Shown here: in pieces, positions 37,702-44,394 of the stretch
Position numbering within the stretch: the stretch's first letter is position 1
How the letters are laid out: each line of letters starts with the position of its first letter
Virus record (IMG/VR): IMGVR_UViG_3300027777_000001
Location: 1 to 64,000 of that record
DNA length: 64,000 bases
Strand: one strand, 5' to 3'
DNA from: a virus
Made by a program: the position numbers and the translations under genes
The notes under the pieces: generated by a model
The model's input: only the letters and a program-made list of their open reading frames with translations
Database searches by the model: none
What the model was told of the DNA's origin: nothing

Positions 37702-38024
37702 ATGATTCCTTTAATTTTCACGAAATAGGAGTCATCAAGATCATCAGCGGAGTGGTTGGCGCTCTTGTGTCTCTACGCTTCGTGCAAGGAACTTGGCTTG
37801 AGAAATCATTTATGGCATTAGGGGGAAGTTGCTTGTCTTACTTTGCAACCAGCCCTGTTGCAGCTTGGTTAGACATCAATAATACCGAGGGTCTGATTGG
37901 ATTCATCATCGGACTCTTTGGTATGTCTATCGTAGCTAAGGGCTATGAATTGATTCAAGTTGTGGATGCAAAGCAAGCCATGGGAATCTTCCTAGACTGG
38001 CTTGCTCGTAAATGGAGAGCGTAA
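37698..38024 (+). CDS. Membrane protein, holin candidate 1
   Basis: A 108-residue protein with three hydrophobic segments (VIKIISGVVGALVSLRFV, FMALGGSCLSYFATSPVAAW, GLIGFIIGLFGMSIVAKGY) and a basic C-terminus (LDWLARKWRA). It is coupled (ATGA) to the metallophosphoesterase gene and lies upstream of the spanin and endolysin genes, the usual place for a holin. Which of the three adjacent membrane proteins forms the lethal hole cannot be told from sequence. Confidence 0.65.
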   Translation: MNDSFNFHEIGVIKIISGVVGALVSLRFVQGTWLEKSFMALGGSCLSYFATSPVAAWLDINNTEGLIGFIIGLFGMSIVAKGYELIQVVDAKQAMGIFLDWLARKWRA

Positions 38025-38290
38025 TGGATGCTGTATTTATTATCGCTTTAATCATCACCTCAGCACTGACCTTTGCAGGTGTGCTAAGTAATTACTTAAA
38101 TGATTCCTTACTTCAAAGGATTGGCTTAAGTCTGATTGGCTTGGCTTCAACAGTAAGACTCTGGGATGTGATCCAAGAAGCTCAAGAGTTTGATCTTGAT
38201 CCAATCTCAGTGACCTTCCTTGTGGGTGTCGCAGTCTACGGACTTAGCACCATGGTTAAGTTAATTCGTAGACGCAGCATTGATGGATGA
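38024..38290 (+). CDS. Membrane protein, holin candidate 2
   Basis: About 88 residues from ATG 38024, which shares a base with the previous stop (TAATG) and has GGAGAG upstream; a start at 38012 would be less well placed. Three hydrophobic stretches (VFIIALIITSALTFAGVL, IGLSLIGLASTVRLW, TFLVGVAVYGLSTMVKL) and a charged end RRRSIDG. The overlaps on both sides show tight coupling. Either holin or antiholin. Confidence 0.6.
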   Translation: MDAVFIIALIITSALTFAGVLSNYLNDSLLQRIGLSLIGLASTVRLWDVIQEAQEFDLDPISVTFLVGVAVYGLSTMVKLIRRRSIDG

Positions 38291-38528
38291 CACAACAGAA
38301 GTGTTGCTTGATCCAGTCATTGAAGTGGATCGTTGGAAGAACAGACGCAAGATGTCTTGGTTAGCCATGATCGCTGGTTTGTTATTCCCGCTTCTCCTGT
38401 TTACTAACTCTCCCCACTTGGGAGTCATTGCAGGGCCCTTCTATGTTTTTGTGGGGCTCGTAGTCACAGCCTACATCGGTGGTGCAGTGATCGATGATAA
38501 ATGGAGTAGAGATAATGTTCGACATTAA
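38283..38528 (+). CDS. Membrane protein, holin/antiholin candidate 3
   Basis: An 81-residue protein from ATG 38283 with two transmembrane segments (WLAMIAGLLFPLLLF and VIAGPFYVFVGLVVTAYIGGAV) and an acidic N-terminus (DDTTEVLLDPVIEVDRW). It overlaps both neighbours. The charged N-terminus and two-TM form suggest a class II holin or its regulator; not decided. Confidence 0.6.
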   Translation: MDDTTEVLLDPVIEVDRWKNRRKMSWLAMIAGLLFPLLLFTNSPHLGVIAGPFYVFVGLVVTAYIGGAVIDDKWSRDNVRH

Positions 38529-39018
38529 GATTTTTATCATTGGCTGTGGGATTGCCTTTGTTTCCGGCACAACCCTATCTTGGTGGCTGACTGCCGACTA
38601 CAAGAATGCCAAGTTTGCAGAGACGATCTCCACCATTCGACTAGACGCTGCAGAAGCTGTACGTCTAGCAACGAATAAGGCTCGATCTATTGATGCAGAA
38701 AACTCCCGTATCGCAACCGAATTAGAGGTGGCTCATAATGAATTTAGACAGAATCTTGATACCGTTAAAGCTGACAATGCTCGTCTTGTTAGTGAGCTTG
38801 GGGGCTTGTACGACAGTCACGCCGCCGCAAGTAATAGCAACGTGCCCAGTTCCACCACCCCCTCCAGCAGCGCTCCTGTCGCCCCCACCACAGGCAAACT
38901 TTCAAGAGAACTTACGCAGCTACTTCTTTCCGAATCAGCAAGGGCAGACGAAGCTGCAGCCTACGCCCGTACCTGCTACGACTTTTTCCAAGTAAGGAAG
39001 AACAATGTACCTAACTAA
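38515..39018 (+). CDS. Rz-like inner-membrane spanin
   Basis: A 167-residue protein from ATG 38515 (GGAG 8-10 bases upstream). The N-terminal signal-anchor (IFIIGCGIAFVSGTTLSWWL) is followed by a long periplasmic helix with heptads (DAAEAVRLATNKARSIDAEN, EVAHNEFRQNLDTVKADN) as in i-spanins, and a Ser/Pro linker. It contains the Rz1 gene in another frame. With Rz1 it would fuse inner and outer membranes at lysis, implying a Gram-negative host. Confidence 0.85.
   Translation: MFDIKIFIIGCGIAFVSGTTLSWWLTADYKNAKFAETISTIRLDAAEAVRLATNKARSIDAENSRIATELEVAHNEFRQNLDTVKADNARLVSELGGLYDSHAAASNSNVPSSTTPSSSAPVAPTTGKLSRELTQLLLSESARADEAAAYARTCYDFFQVRKNNVPN
38738..38995 (+). CDS. Rz1-like outer-membrane spanin lipoprotein, nested in Rz
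   Basis: An 85-residue protein wholly inside the Rz gene in the +1 frame, as in lambda. It has a signal peptide with lipobox (LVSLGAC-T, Cys about residue 24), and the mature part is very rich in proline (CPVPPPPPAALLSPPP), the classical Rz1 composition. The nesting and the lipobox together make the call firm. Confidence 0.88.
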   Translation: MNLDRILIPLKLTMLVLLVSLGACTTVTPPQVIATCPVPPPPPAALLSPPPQANFQENLRSYFFPNQQGQTKLQPTPVPATTFSK

Positions 39019-39622
39019 AGAAATGTTAGTAGCAGCAGATCTATGTAGCACAGCCAATGCAGCCTTGTATGAAGCTCCACTCAATAACGTGTGTACTCGT
39101 TATGAGATCAATACTCCGTTAAGAATGGCAGGGTTCTTGTCTCAAATTGCACATGAATCTGGAGGCTTTACAGCTACGGTAGAAAACCTCTATTACCAAG
39201 CCTCAGCATTGAACCGGAGCTGGCCTCAGTTATTCCCTGGGGATGTGGCTCAACAGTACGCCATGCAGCCTGAGAGGATTGCAAATAGAGCTTACGGGAA
39301 CCGTATGGGTAACGGAGACGAAGCCAGTGGGGAGGGGTGGTTGTACAGAGGTCGGGGTCTTATTCAGCTGACTGGCAAAAATCAGTATCTCAATTTTGCT
39401 ATGTCTGAGGATGTAGATACCTTGGTTCATCCTGAACTAGTCGAGCTTCCAGAGTTGGCTGCAATGTCTGCAGGATGGTTCTGGCACACCAATGACTTGA
39501 ATACTCTGGCTGATTTGGGCTATGTAGAAGCCATGACCAGACGTATTAATGGAGGATTGAATGGGCTGGCTGATCGCCAAGCTAAGTACAACGCAGTCTT
39601 AAAAGTCTTAGCTTGGGAGTAG
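39005..39622 (+). CDS. Endolysin, glycoside hydrolase family 19
   Basis: A 205-residue muramidase/chitinase-like lysin. Motifs: FLSQIAHESGGFTATVENLYY (catalytic Glu in AHESGGF), YRGRGLIQLTGKNQY (the GRGxxQLTG signature of GH19) and AAMSAGWFWHTNDLNTLAD. There is no signal peptide, so it needs a holin to cross the membrane. It overlaps the end of Rz by 14 bases. Confidence 0.92.
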   Translation: MYLTKEMLVAADLCSTANAALYEAPLNNVCTRYEINTPLRMAGFLSQIAHESGGFTATVENLYYQASALNRSWPQLFPGDVAQQYAMQPERIANRAYGNRMGNGDEASGEGWLYRGRGLIQLTGKNQYLNFAMSEDVDTLVHPELVELPELAAMSAGWFWHTNDLNTLADLGYVEAMTRRINGGLNGLADRQAKYNAVLKVLAWE

Positions 39623-39626
39623 AACC

Positions 39627-39908
39627 ATGAAGATCTTGTTTGGATTACTGGTATTGCTTGGTTTAAATGTCTCAGCAGAGACGCTAGATAAGCCCGTACG
39701 GTGTGCATCCCTTGAGACCGTACAAGAGAAGATGAAAGAGTTTGGTGAGAGCGTACTCTGGACATCCCCAAGTGTCCTTGAGGAGTCTGATTACGCTTTC
39801 TACGGTAACCGTGAGACAGGCTCATGGTCACTGGTTCAGATCATTCATGGGATCGGTTGCTTGGTAGCTTTCGGTGAAGCAGGTAAGCAAGTCCGAGCAG
39901 GATCTTGA
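39627..39908 (+). CDS. Small exported protein at the end of the lysis operon
   Basis: A 93-residue protein with a clear signal peptide (KILFGLLVLLGLNVSAET, probable cleavage after SAE or VSA) and a mature domain with two cysteines (VRCASLE and IGCLVAF), probably disulfide-bonded in the periplasm. It lies between the endolysin and the attachment site, where temperate phages often carry lysogenic-conversion or superinfection-exclusion genes. Function unknown. Confidence 0.6.
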   Translation: MKILFGLLVLLGLNVSAETLDKPVRCASLETVQEKMKEFGESVLWTSPSVLEESDYAFYGNRETGSWSLVQIIHGIGCLVAFGEAGKQVRAGS

Positions 39909-39913
39909 TTAGT

Positions 39914-39947
39914 CTGTGTGAATTGCGTGTGAATCCTGTGTGAATTC
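39914..39947. repeat. Direct repeats left of the attachment core (candidate integrase arm sites)
   Basis: Three tandem copies of CTGTGTGAATT: 39914-39924 exact, 39925-39935 with changes (GCGTGTGAATC), 39936-39946 exact, followed by TCACAC that makes a partial inverted copy. Matching copies lie on the other side of the tmRNA-like core. Paired direct repeats flanking a core next to int are typical of arm-type integrase sites. Confidence 0.6.
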
Positions 39948-39987
39948 ACACACCGCTTGGTACCGTTTAGTGGGGGTAGAAAAGAAA

Positions 39988-40019
39988 AACCGCTGTGCCT
40001 TCAAGGGGCTACAGCGGTT
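39988..40019 (-). terminator. Terminator of the integrase transcript
   Basis: AACCGCTGT (39988-39996) pairs with ACAGCGGTT (40011-40019), extended by GCC/GGC inside. Read leftward, the stem is followed by TTTTCTTTT, the form of an intrinsic terminator. It sits in the attachment region downstream of int. Confidence 0.65.
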
Positions 40020-40034
40020 AAAAGCGGTTTGTAA

Positions 40035-40060
40035 TGGTGGAGCCGGGGGGAATTGAACCC
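40035..40060 (-). other. Candidate attP core: tmRNA 3'-end identity segment
   Basis: On the - strand this reads as a T-loop and acceptor end finishing in CCA: GGGTTCAATTCCC then CCCGGCTCCACCA. GGCTCCACCA is the usual proteobacterial tmRNA (ssrA) terminus. Only the 3' part is present (the left side of the T-stem does not pair fully and there is no tRNA body), as expected for an attP that restores ssrA upon integration. The int gene is 87 bases away and the core is flanked by repeats. Confidence 0.75.
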
Positions 40061-40108
40061 TGCGGTGATTTACCTGTTTATGCGGGTCTCGAGCCAGTAA
40101 AACCTAAT

Positions 40109-40131
40109 CTGTGTGAATTCTGTGTGAATTC
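40109..40131. repeat. Direct repeats right of the attachment core
   Basis: Two tandem copies of CTGTGTGAATTC at 40109-40120 and 40120-40131 (sharing one base), the same unit and orientation as the repeats at 39914-39947. Together they flank the tmRNA-like core at about 70-120 bases on either side. Confidence 0.6.
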
Positions 40132-40146
40132 ATTTTGAGAAGGGTT

Positions 40147-41364
40147 TTACGCCTCATTTCCATAGGCACTAGGCAAGGATTTCTGAAAGTTCTTGGGTAT
40201 CCATTTGCCATATCTCTTGAACACCATCTCGGCATCCACATGACCCATCTGCTGAGCCAACCAGAAAGGGTTAGCACCATTGGTCAGTAAAGTCGATGCG
40301 TAAGTATGCCTGATTTGGTAGAGGTTACGGTAGCGGATCTTAGAGCGTTCAAACAAAGGTTCCCAAAAGGTACGAACGATCTGCTGTTCTCGAGCCCATG
40401 GTTGACCGGATCGAGGGTTCATCCAGACTCTGCCATTGTCCTCATGCTCAAGCTCTTGTTGCTGAGCCAGTGCCTCAATCGCTGAGACATTCAGATCAAT
40501 CTCGCGGGCTCCTGAAGAGGTCTTAGGAGCTTTCTCAAACTGTCCCACCACATCCCCACGCCTGCCTGTGACCTCGTTGGTCGAGATCCTGACAAGCTTC
40601 TTATCCATGTCGATTGACTCCCAACGCAGAGCAATAAACTCTCCTGGTCGCAATCCTGTGGCAAACCAGAACTGAAGGGTAGAGCGTTCGTCTGACCGAC
40701 AAGCTTTAAGTAAAGCTGCAACCTCTTCATGGTCAAAGGGTTCAATGGCTCCACGTTTGGACTTGGTGCTGGTCTGGCTAAGTAGCTTCTTGAGTGCAAC
40801 ATTATCCAATGGATTGGATTCAATCAAGTCATCGTTCAGAGCATCCTCTAGTGCTGATCGAAGTGGGGTAAGCCTGTTCCTTACGGTCTTGGCAGTTACC
40901 CCAAGCCCAGCAATCCATGTTCTTAATACAGGTGCTGTCAGTTCGTTGATCGGTAGCTTGTCAAAAGCAGGGATCAAGATCGAGTTAATGATCTTGTAAT
41001 AGCCCTGATATGACGAAGGTGACAACGTATCGTTCTCAGTCTGCTTGTCATAGATCCCAAGCTGAGCCCTAAGTAAATCACCAATGGTTCGTTTGTGGAT
41101 AACCTTGACTACACCCTTAGTGACCTTGGGTGAGTCAGGGAAATACTTAGCGTATTCAAACGTACCATCAGCAATCTTTCGACGGATTTCACTTCTCAAA
41201 CTAGCTGCATAATCAATGTTTGTTTTATTGATCTTGCAGACTGGTAATAACTCACGACATTGCTGACTCTCGAAACTGAACGCAATCTGAATGCGTTGAA
41301 TCTCTCGGTCAGTCCTTATTGCTATGCCAACTGGCGTTTCAGGGGAACCTGACTCTCGACCCAT
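40147..41364 (-). CDS. int: Tyrosine recombinase integrase
   Basis: A 405-residue phage integrase. N-terminal arm-binding region (about 1-90, DUF3596-like: RIQIAFSFESQQCRELL), SAM-like core-binding region (about 95-190, SSYQGYYKIINSILIPAF), and a catalytic domain with RPGEFIALRW (first Arg), a Lys in the beta-hairpin region (GQFEKAPKTSSG), H-x-x-R as QIRHTYAS, and a final MGHVDAEMVFKRYGKW containing the Tyr nucleophile. All the key residues are visible, so it is probably active. ATG 41364 has GAGG 8 bases upstream and overlaps the excisionase-like gene. It ends beside the attP candidate. Confidence 0.93.
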   Translation of the reverse strand: MGRESGSPETPVGIAIRTDREIQRIQIAFSFESQQCRELLPVCKINKTNIDYAASLRSEIRRKIADGTFEYAKYFPDSPKVTKGVVKVIHKRTIGDLLRAQLGIYDKQTENDTLSPSSYQGYYKIINSILIPAFDKLPINELTAPVLRTWIAGLGVTAKTVRNRLTPLRSALEDALNDDLIESNPLDNVALKKLLSQTSTKSKRGAIEPFDHEEVAALLKACRSDERSTLQFWFATGLRPGEFIALRWESIDMDKKLVRISTNEVTGRRGDVVGQFEKAPKTSSGAREIDLNVSAIEALAQQQELEHEDNGRVWMNPRSGQPWAREQQIVRTFWEPLFERSKIRYRNLYQIRHTYASTLLTNGANPFWLAQQMGHVDAEMVFKRYGKWIPKNFQKSLPSAYGNEA

Positions 41365-41525
41365 TTCTCAACCTCGGTGGGATTAATCCAAATGCTACCT
41401 TCGCGTTTGACCCACTGTACTCCTTCTGTCCATTTACGGTTTCTACGCCTTGCTCGGACAGCCTCGGAGGTATCTCCTGAGAGATCACAATACTTATTGA
41501 TCTTGACCCATTTCATTGCAAGCAT
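41322..41525 (-). CDS. Excisionase-like small DNA-binding protein
   Basis: A 67-residue basic protein just upstream of and overlapping int by 43 bases. The layout WVKINKYCDLSGDTSEAVRA, RRRNRKWTEGVQWVKREG, IWINPTEVEKWVES is that of a winged/MerR-like excisionase of the type that has an HTH followed by a W-x-x-G-x-x-W wing. Its position and size support a role as recombination directionality factor. An activator of int is an alternative. Confidence 0.72.
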   Translation of the reverse strand: MLAMKWVKINKYCDLSGDTSEAVRARRRNRKWTEGVQWVKREGSIWINPTEVEKWVESQVPLKRQLA

Positions 41526-41527
41526 GG

Positions 41528-41833
41528 TTATTTTCCTCGAGTGTTAGGGTTGGTACTTGAGTTAGGGTTCTGGTTTGAGTTGGTGTCAGGAGTCGTACTT
41601 GACCCTTTAGGTGCAGCAGGCTTGGCACCATCAGCAGGGGTAATGATTGAGATACCTTTGCCAGTGTTGTTGTAGATCATGCTGGAGGTATTGTCATCGT
41701 TGATGATGAGGGAGTTCTCACCCATGGGTAAGACCATCCCACTCTTGCCCGTACGTTCATCGAAGAAGAACTGGGCTTGAACCATTGATGATGCACCAAG
41801 GCTCAAAAGTATCATTAATAGAACACGTTTCAT
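41528..41833 (-). CDS. Small exported protein
   Basis: A 101-residue protein with a signal peptide (KRVLLMILLSLGASSMVQAQ, cleavage after VQA or AQA-like site) and a mature part that ends in a low-complexity Asn/Pro/Ser/Thr tail (TPDTNSNQNPNSSTNPNT). Periplasmic or surface location is predicted. It lies directly upstream of the excisionase-like gene. Function unknown. Confidence 0.6.
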   Translation of the reverse strand: MKRVLLMILLSLGASSMVQAQFFFDERTGKSGMVLPMGENSLIINDDNTSSMIYNNTGKGISIITPADGAKPAAPKGSSTTPDTNSNQNPNSSTNPNTRGK

Positions 41834-41839
41834 TTTTAA

Positions 41840-42085
41840 CTACCTTGAAAGATTAGACAGACGCACAGCTGCACGGTGAATCCGAGCATTGAACCAGCGT
41901 CTGATTGCGTATGATCTAGCGACTGAGATCACGGTGTAGATACCTCCCATCAATAGGTTGTCAGAAAGACTGATATGCATATTGAAGAGAGGGAAGATCA
42001 AAAGATTGGCCACATAATTAATACTGAAACCAATGGCTACGTTGATCCAAGCCTCGATAAAGCTTCCCGTCTTAGTCTGAGACAT
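41840..42085 (-). CDS. Two-helix membrane protein (DUF7220-like)
   Basis: About 81 residues from ATG 42085 (MSQTKTGSFIEAWIN), with GGGAG six bases upstream. Two hydrophobic segments (VAIGFSINYVANLLIFPLF, NLLMGGIYTVISVARSYAI) and a basic end (RRWFNARIHR). Many phages and prophages encode proteins of this exact design (QTKxGSxxEAxxNxxIGFxxN), so it is a conserved small phage membrane protein of unknown role. It overlaps the end of the upstream gene. Confidence 0.7.
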   Translation of the reverse strand: MSQTKTGSFIEAWINVAIGFSINYVANLLIFPLFNMHISLSDNLLMGGIYTVISVARSYAIRRWFNARIHRAAVRLSNLSR

Positions 42086-42476
42086 TGAATACTCCCTTAG
42101 GACGATCATCCCCTTCGGGATAGAACTTTTCATAATGAGCCAACATCATCACATTGCACATCATGTGTGCTGTGTGAGGTAAGCCAGACTCAGGATCTAA
42201 GTGCTCACCATTTTGCCAAGCAGTTAGATGACGTTGAAGTGAGTCGTACGGGACAGACCAATCTGCACCCTTAGCCCAGTTCCAAGCAGCGTACTTCTTG
42301 GCTCCGTATTCCCAGACCCGAGCTGTGTCCTCGAGCAGGCTCATGGGGATGAGATGAAACTTAGGCTTACCGAAGTTGTACCTAGCGCCTGATCCTTTGG
42401 CTGTGCTCGTTACGTCACCTATACCGGAACCGTGCTTCGCATTGATGTTCACAATGCCACCGTTAATGGTACTCAT
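42072..42476 (-). CDS. dATP/dGTP diphosphohydrolase-like protein (DUF5664)
   Basis: A 134-residue protein with the conserved features of the phage DUF5664 family: GARYNFGKPKFHLIPMSLLE, RVWEYGAKKYAAWNWAKG, SLQRHLTAWQNGEHLDPESG and LPHTAHMMCNVMML. The His/Glu/Asp residues in the last three suggest a metal-dependent HD-like or MazG-like nucleotide hydrolase. Family members are annotated as dATP/dGTP diphosphohydrolases and can shape the dNTP pool. I see no PurZ gene in the window. Confidence 0.78.
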   Translation of the reverse strand: MSTINGGIVNINAKHGSGIGDVTSTAKGSGARYNFGKPKFHLIPMSLLEDTARVWEYGAKKYAAWNWAKGADWSVPYDSLQRHLTAWQNGEHLDPESGLPHTAHMMCNVMMLAHYEKFYPEGDDRPKGVFNVSD

Positions 42477-42661
42477 TGTTGTTTCTTATAACGGGTTTCA
42501 TTAGCAGCAGTCTGGGTGTTAGCAAGATGCACCACAGACTGATTCAAACGAATCTGATTCACAGCAGCATCCCATCCTGCACACCAGAAGTCATACGCCA
42601 AGACTTCATTCTTGATACCCATGTGAGCATCGTAGGTCTTGCGGTAGAGTCGATCTTTCAT
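42473..42661 (-). CDS. Small hypothetical protein
   Basis: A 62-residue protein. The core YDFWCAGWDAAVNQ resembles the FxxGWxAA motif found in many tiny phage proteins that share the pattern A-x-x-A-x-W-x-A-x-x-A. It is coupled to the diphosphohydrolase gene through a 4-base overlap (ATGA). Function unknown. Confidence 0.6.
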   Translation of the reverse strand: MKDRLYRKTYDAHMGIKNEVLAYDFWCAGWDAAVNQIRLNQSVVHLANTQTAANETRYKKQQ

Positions 42662-42664
42662 GGT

Positions 42665-43051
42665 TTAGCTCCGGTGAACGTCTTGAGCAGCCAAACTTCT
42701 AGCGGCTGATTCAGACAGGGTTTTAAGTTTCTGGGTAACATACTCTTGAGCTTGCACCCGACTGTTATCATTAAAGAGAGCTTTAATGAGAAGCAGAAAC
42801 TGATCGGGTTCAAGAACATCTCGCAGATACTCTGCAAAGCTGTCTTGGGTGTACTCAATCAAATCGAGCATCACAGACTCACGGTTCTGAGCTGCGAGGT
42901 CTAGAAGCTCATCCTTGAGCTCCTCTTGATATACGCCCACCTGGGACTCGTAATACTTTTCCTCTGCCAAGCTAAGCTCTTGTGCATCGCCCGTGCGTGA
43001 GGGGTCATCAGGACAGGCCGAGGGGCCATCCCGTTCATATACATAGGACAT
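42665..43051 (-). CDS. Acidic hypothetical protein
   Basis: A 128-residue acidic, helical protein (LSLAEEKYYESQVGVYQEEL, VMLDLIEYTQDSFAEYLRDV). It has no enzymatic motif that I recognise. It ends 4 bases before the next gene and begins after a 28-base gap. Confidence 0.55.
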   Translation of the reverse strand: MSYVYERDGPSACPDDPSRTGDAQELSLAEEKYYESQVGVYQEELKDELLDLAAQNRESVMLDLIEYTQDSFAEYLRDVLEPDQFLLLIKALFNDNSRVQAQEYVTQKLKTLSESAARSLAAQDVHRS

Positions 43052-43079
43052 GGTGTTTCTCCGATTGGAGGGTGTGGGT

Positions 43080-43325
43080 CTAGCTAGGGATGTAACCGTC
43101 TTCTTCGTCGTAAGAGGTCACTGTGAAATCCCCTTGATTGCCAAGGATGGGATCATCATGTTGGAAGTAGTAGAAGACTTCTTCATCATCTAGGATGGGG
43201 GAACTGGATTCAGAGGCATCTTGCTTGCTATCTTTACCCCAGACTACACAGCTACGATCAAAGGATTCTGATGGATGAGTGTCGTTCCAATAACACGTAA
43301 TGTAGATAATTCGATCAGTGTTCAT
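43080..43325 (-). CDS. Acidic hypothetical protein
   Basis: An 81-residue very acidic protein (SSPILDDEEVFYYFQHDDP, TSYDEEDGYIPS). Its start overlaps the stop of the 50-residue gene upstream (ATGA). Charge and size would suit a DNA mimic or inhibitor, but this is only composition-based. The central part resembles small phage proteins with a VFYYF-x-x-D core. Confidence 0.5.
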   Translation of the reverse strand: MNTDRIIYITCYWNDTHPSESFDRSCVVWGKDSKQDASESSSPILDDEEVFYYFQHDDPILGNQGDFTVTSYDEEDGYIPS

Positions 43326-43474
43326 GGTTTAAACGACTCTTGCCACGCTATAAAGATCCGATCAGCTTCAGTTAGACTCAAGCCAAACTTATTGACAAGA
43401 TATTCAGGGGCTCCCCACATATTGGTCACTCCAGAATCACGGAGCTTAACTAGGTACTCAAAATACTTATCCAT
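43322..43474 (-). CDS. Small conserved phage-type protein (50 aa)
   Basis: I translated this by hand: a 50-residue protein beginning MDKYFEYLVKLRDSGVTNMW, then GAPEYLVNKFGLSLTEADRI and FIAWQESFKP. The arrangement L-x-x-L-R-x-S-G-x-T-N-M-W-G-A is common among tiny phage proteins annotated as hypothetical. It is coupled at both ends (it overlaps the upstream and downstream genes), which supports that it is real. Confidence 0.65.
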   Translation of the reverse strand: MDKYFEYLVKLRDSGVTNMWGAPEYLVNKFGLSLTEADRIFIAWQESFKP

Positions 43475-43994
43475 GGTTTTTATTCCTTAATAAGAGTTCG
43501 ATGGCGTGGGCAATCAATAATTCATAATCTCCAGAAAAAATTTGAATTTCATCAATCAATTTTATGCATTCAACGTCCGTCAGCCCGACCCATTTACGCT
43601 TGGGTGGTGCAAGATACAGTGGCTTCATGTGGTGCTTGTCAAAGCTGTACTCGGTCAACCACTCAAACTTAGCCTCGTTCCAATTAAACCTAGCAACAGG
43701 CTCTTGCTCAGGCTTGGCTAACTCTGTAATGGGGTCGCACCAGCAAGGAGTACCGTCTGTGCTATGCACTCTCGGTTCTGTAAATAGCGTTTCAATACGC
43801 CTCGCAAGTTCTCTTCGACTTCGCTTTCCACTGCTGTCCCATCGGATAATGATCTCGTAAATTTGTTCTTGTGTTGGCTCAGGCTTGGCTAACGCTTCTT
43901 GATACTCAGCCCTAGTAATCGTGATGCGCTCAACTTCAACACTATTGCCTGAAGTAAATTTCTCGCTGATTAATTTCATAATTTCACGGCTCAT
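43467..43994 (-). CDS. Hypothetical protein, mosaic-like
   Basis: About 175 residues from ATG 43994, which overlaps the preceding stop (ATGA). The middle contains HSTDGTPCWCDPITELAKPE and QEPVARFNWNEAKFEW; segments with CxC and EPVARF are common in phage proteins that vary by insertion of such short modules. The C-terminal part (DVECIKLIDEIQIFSGDYEL) is helical. Function unknown. Confidence 0.55.
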   Translation of the reverse strand: MSREIMKLISEKFTSGNSVEVERITITRAEYQEALAKPEPTQEQIYEIIIRWDSSGKRSRRELARRIETLFTEPRVHSTDGTPCWCDPITELAKPEQEPVARFNWNEAKFEWLTEYSFDKHHMKPLYLAPPKRKWVGLTDVECIKLIDEIQIFSGDYELLIAHAIELLLRNKNHG

Positions 43995-44233
43995 TTCGTC
44001 ACCTCGTCTAGTGCGTAGAGTGGAATGCAATACTCAACATCTTTATCGGTAGTGCAATCCATAATTTGATCGTTTAAACCTTTAAACCCGTAGCCCACAG
44101 GCTTTAACTCCCGCAACTCACGGGCTGCGGTGAGGGCAACATCGTGGCGTAATTTTGTCAGCCCCAAAACGCCTGTGTCGTTTGTGTGATGTGCTGATTC
44201 AAACGCATTGATAATTAAATCAAGTTTGTTCAT
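43991..44233 (-). CDS. Hypothetical protein
   Basis: An 80-residue protein, N-terminal helices (LDLIINAFESAHHTNDTGVL, LRHDVALTAARELRELKPVG) followed by GFKGLNDQIMDC. The ALTAARELRELKPVG segment is a common linker in small phage and prophage proteins. Coupled to both neighbours by ATGA overlaps. Confidence 0.6.
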   Translation of the reverse strand: MNKLDLIINAFESAHHTNDTGVLGLTKLRHDVALTAARELRELKPVGYGFKGLNDQIMDCTTDKDVEYCIPLYALDEVTK

Positions 44234-44391
44234 GTCAAACCTTTTTCTTTTATCTTCTCAACGTATCGATTGAGAGCTTCAAGTACAGCAGGTTCTAGTG
44301 CAATCACAATATTCGTGTGATTGTTAACTGCAAGCCATACGTGATAACCATCTGTGCTTGCATAGACTCCATCACCTAAATATGTTTCCAT
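44230..44391 (-). CDS. Small protein of 53 aa
   Basis: Hand-translated: begins METYLGDGVYASTDGYHVWL, continues VNNHTNIVIALEPAVLEALN and ends with a Lys-rich helix. The pattern YLGDGVYAS-x-D-G is shared by many short phage proteins of unknown function, which makes this a real gene. The stop overlaps the next start (ATGA). Confidence 0.72.
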   Translation of the reverse strand: METYLGDGVYASTDGYHVWLAVNNHTNIVIALEPAVLEALNRYVEKIKEKGLT

Positions 44392-44394
44392 TTC

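Noticed and set aside
40035-40065. A complete tRNA or tmRNA gene
   Set aside because: Only the T-loop, acceptor 3' strand and CCA are present; there is no 5' acceptor strand, D-arm, anticodon or tag reading frame nearby, so it is an attP-type fragment.
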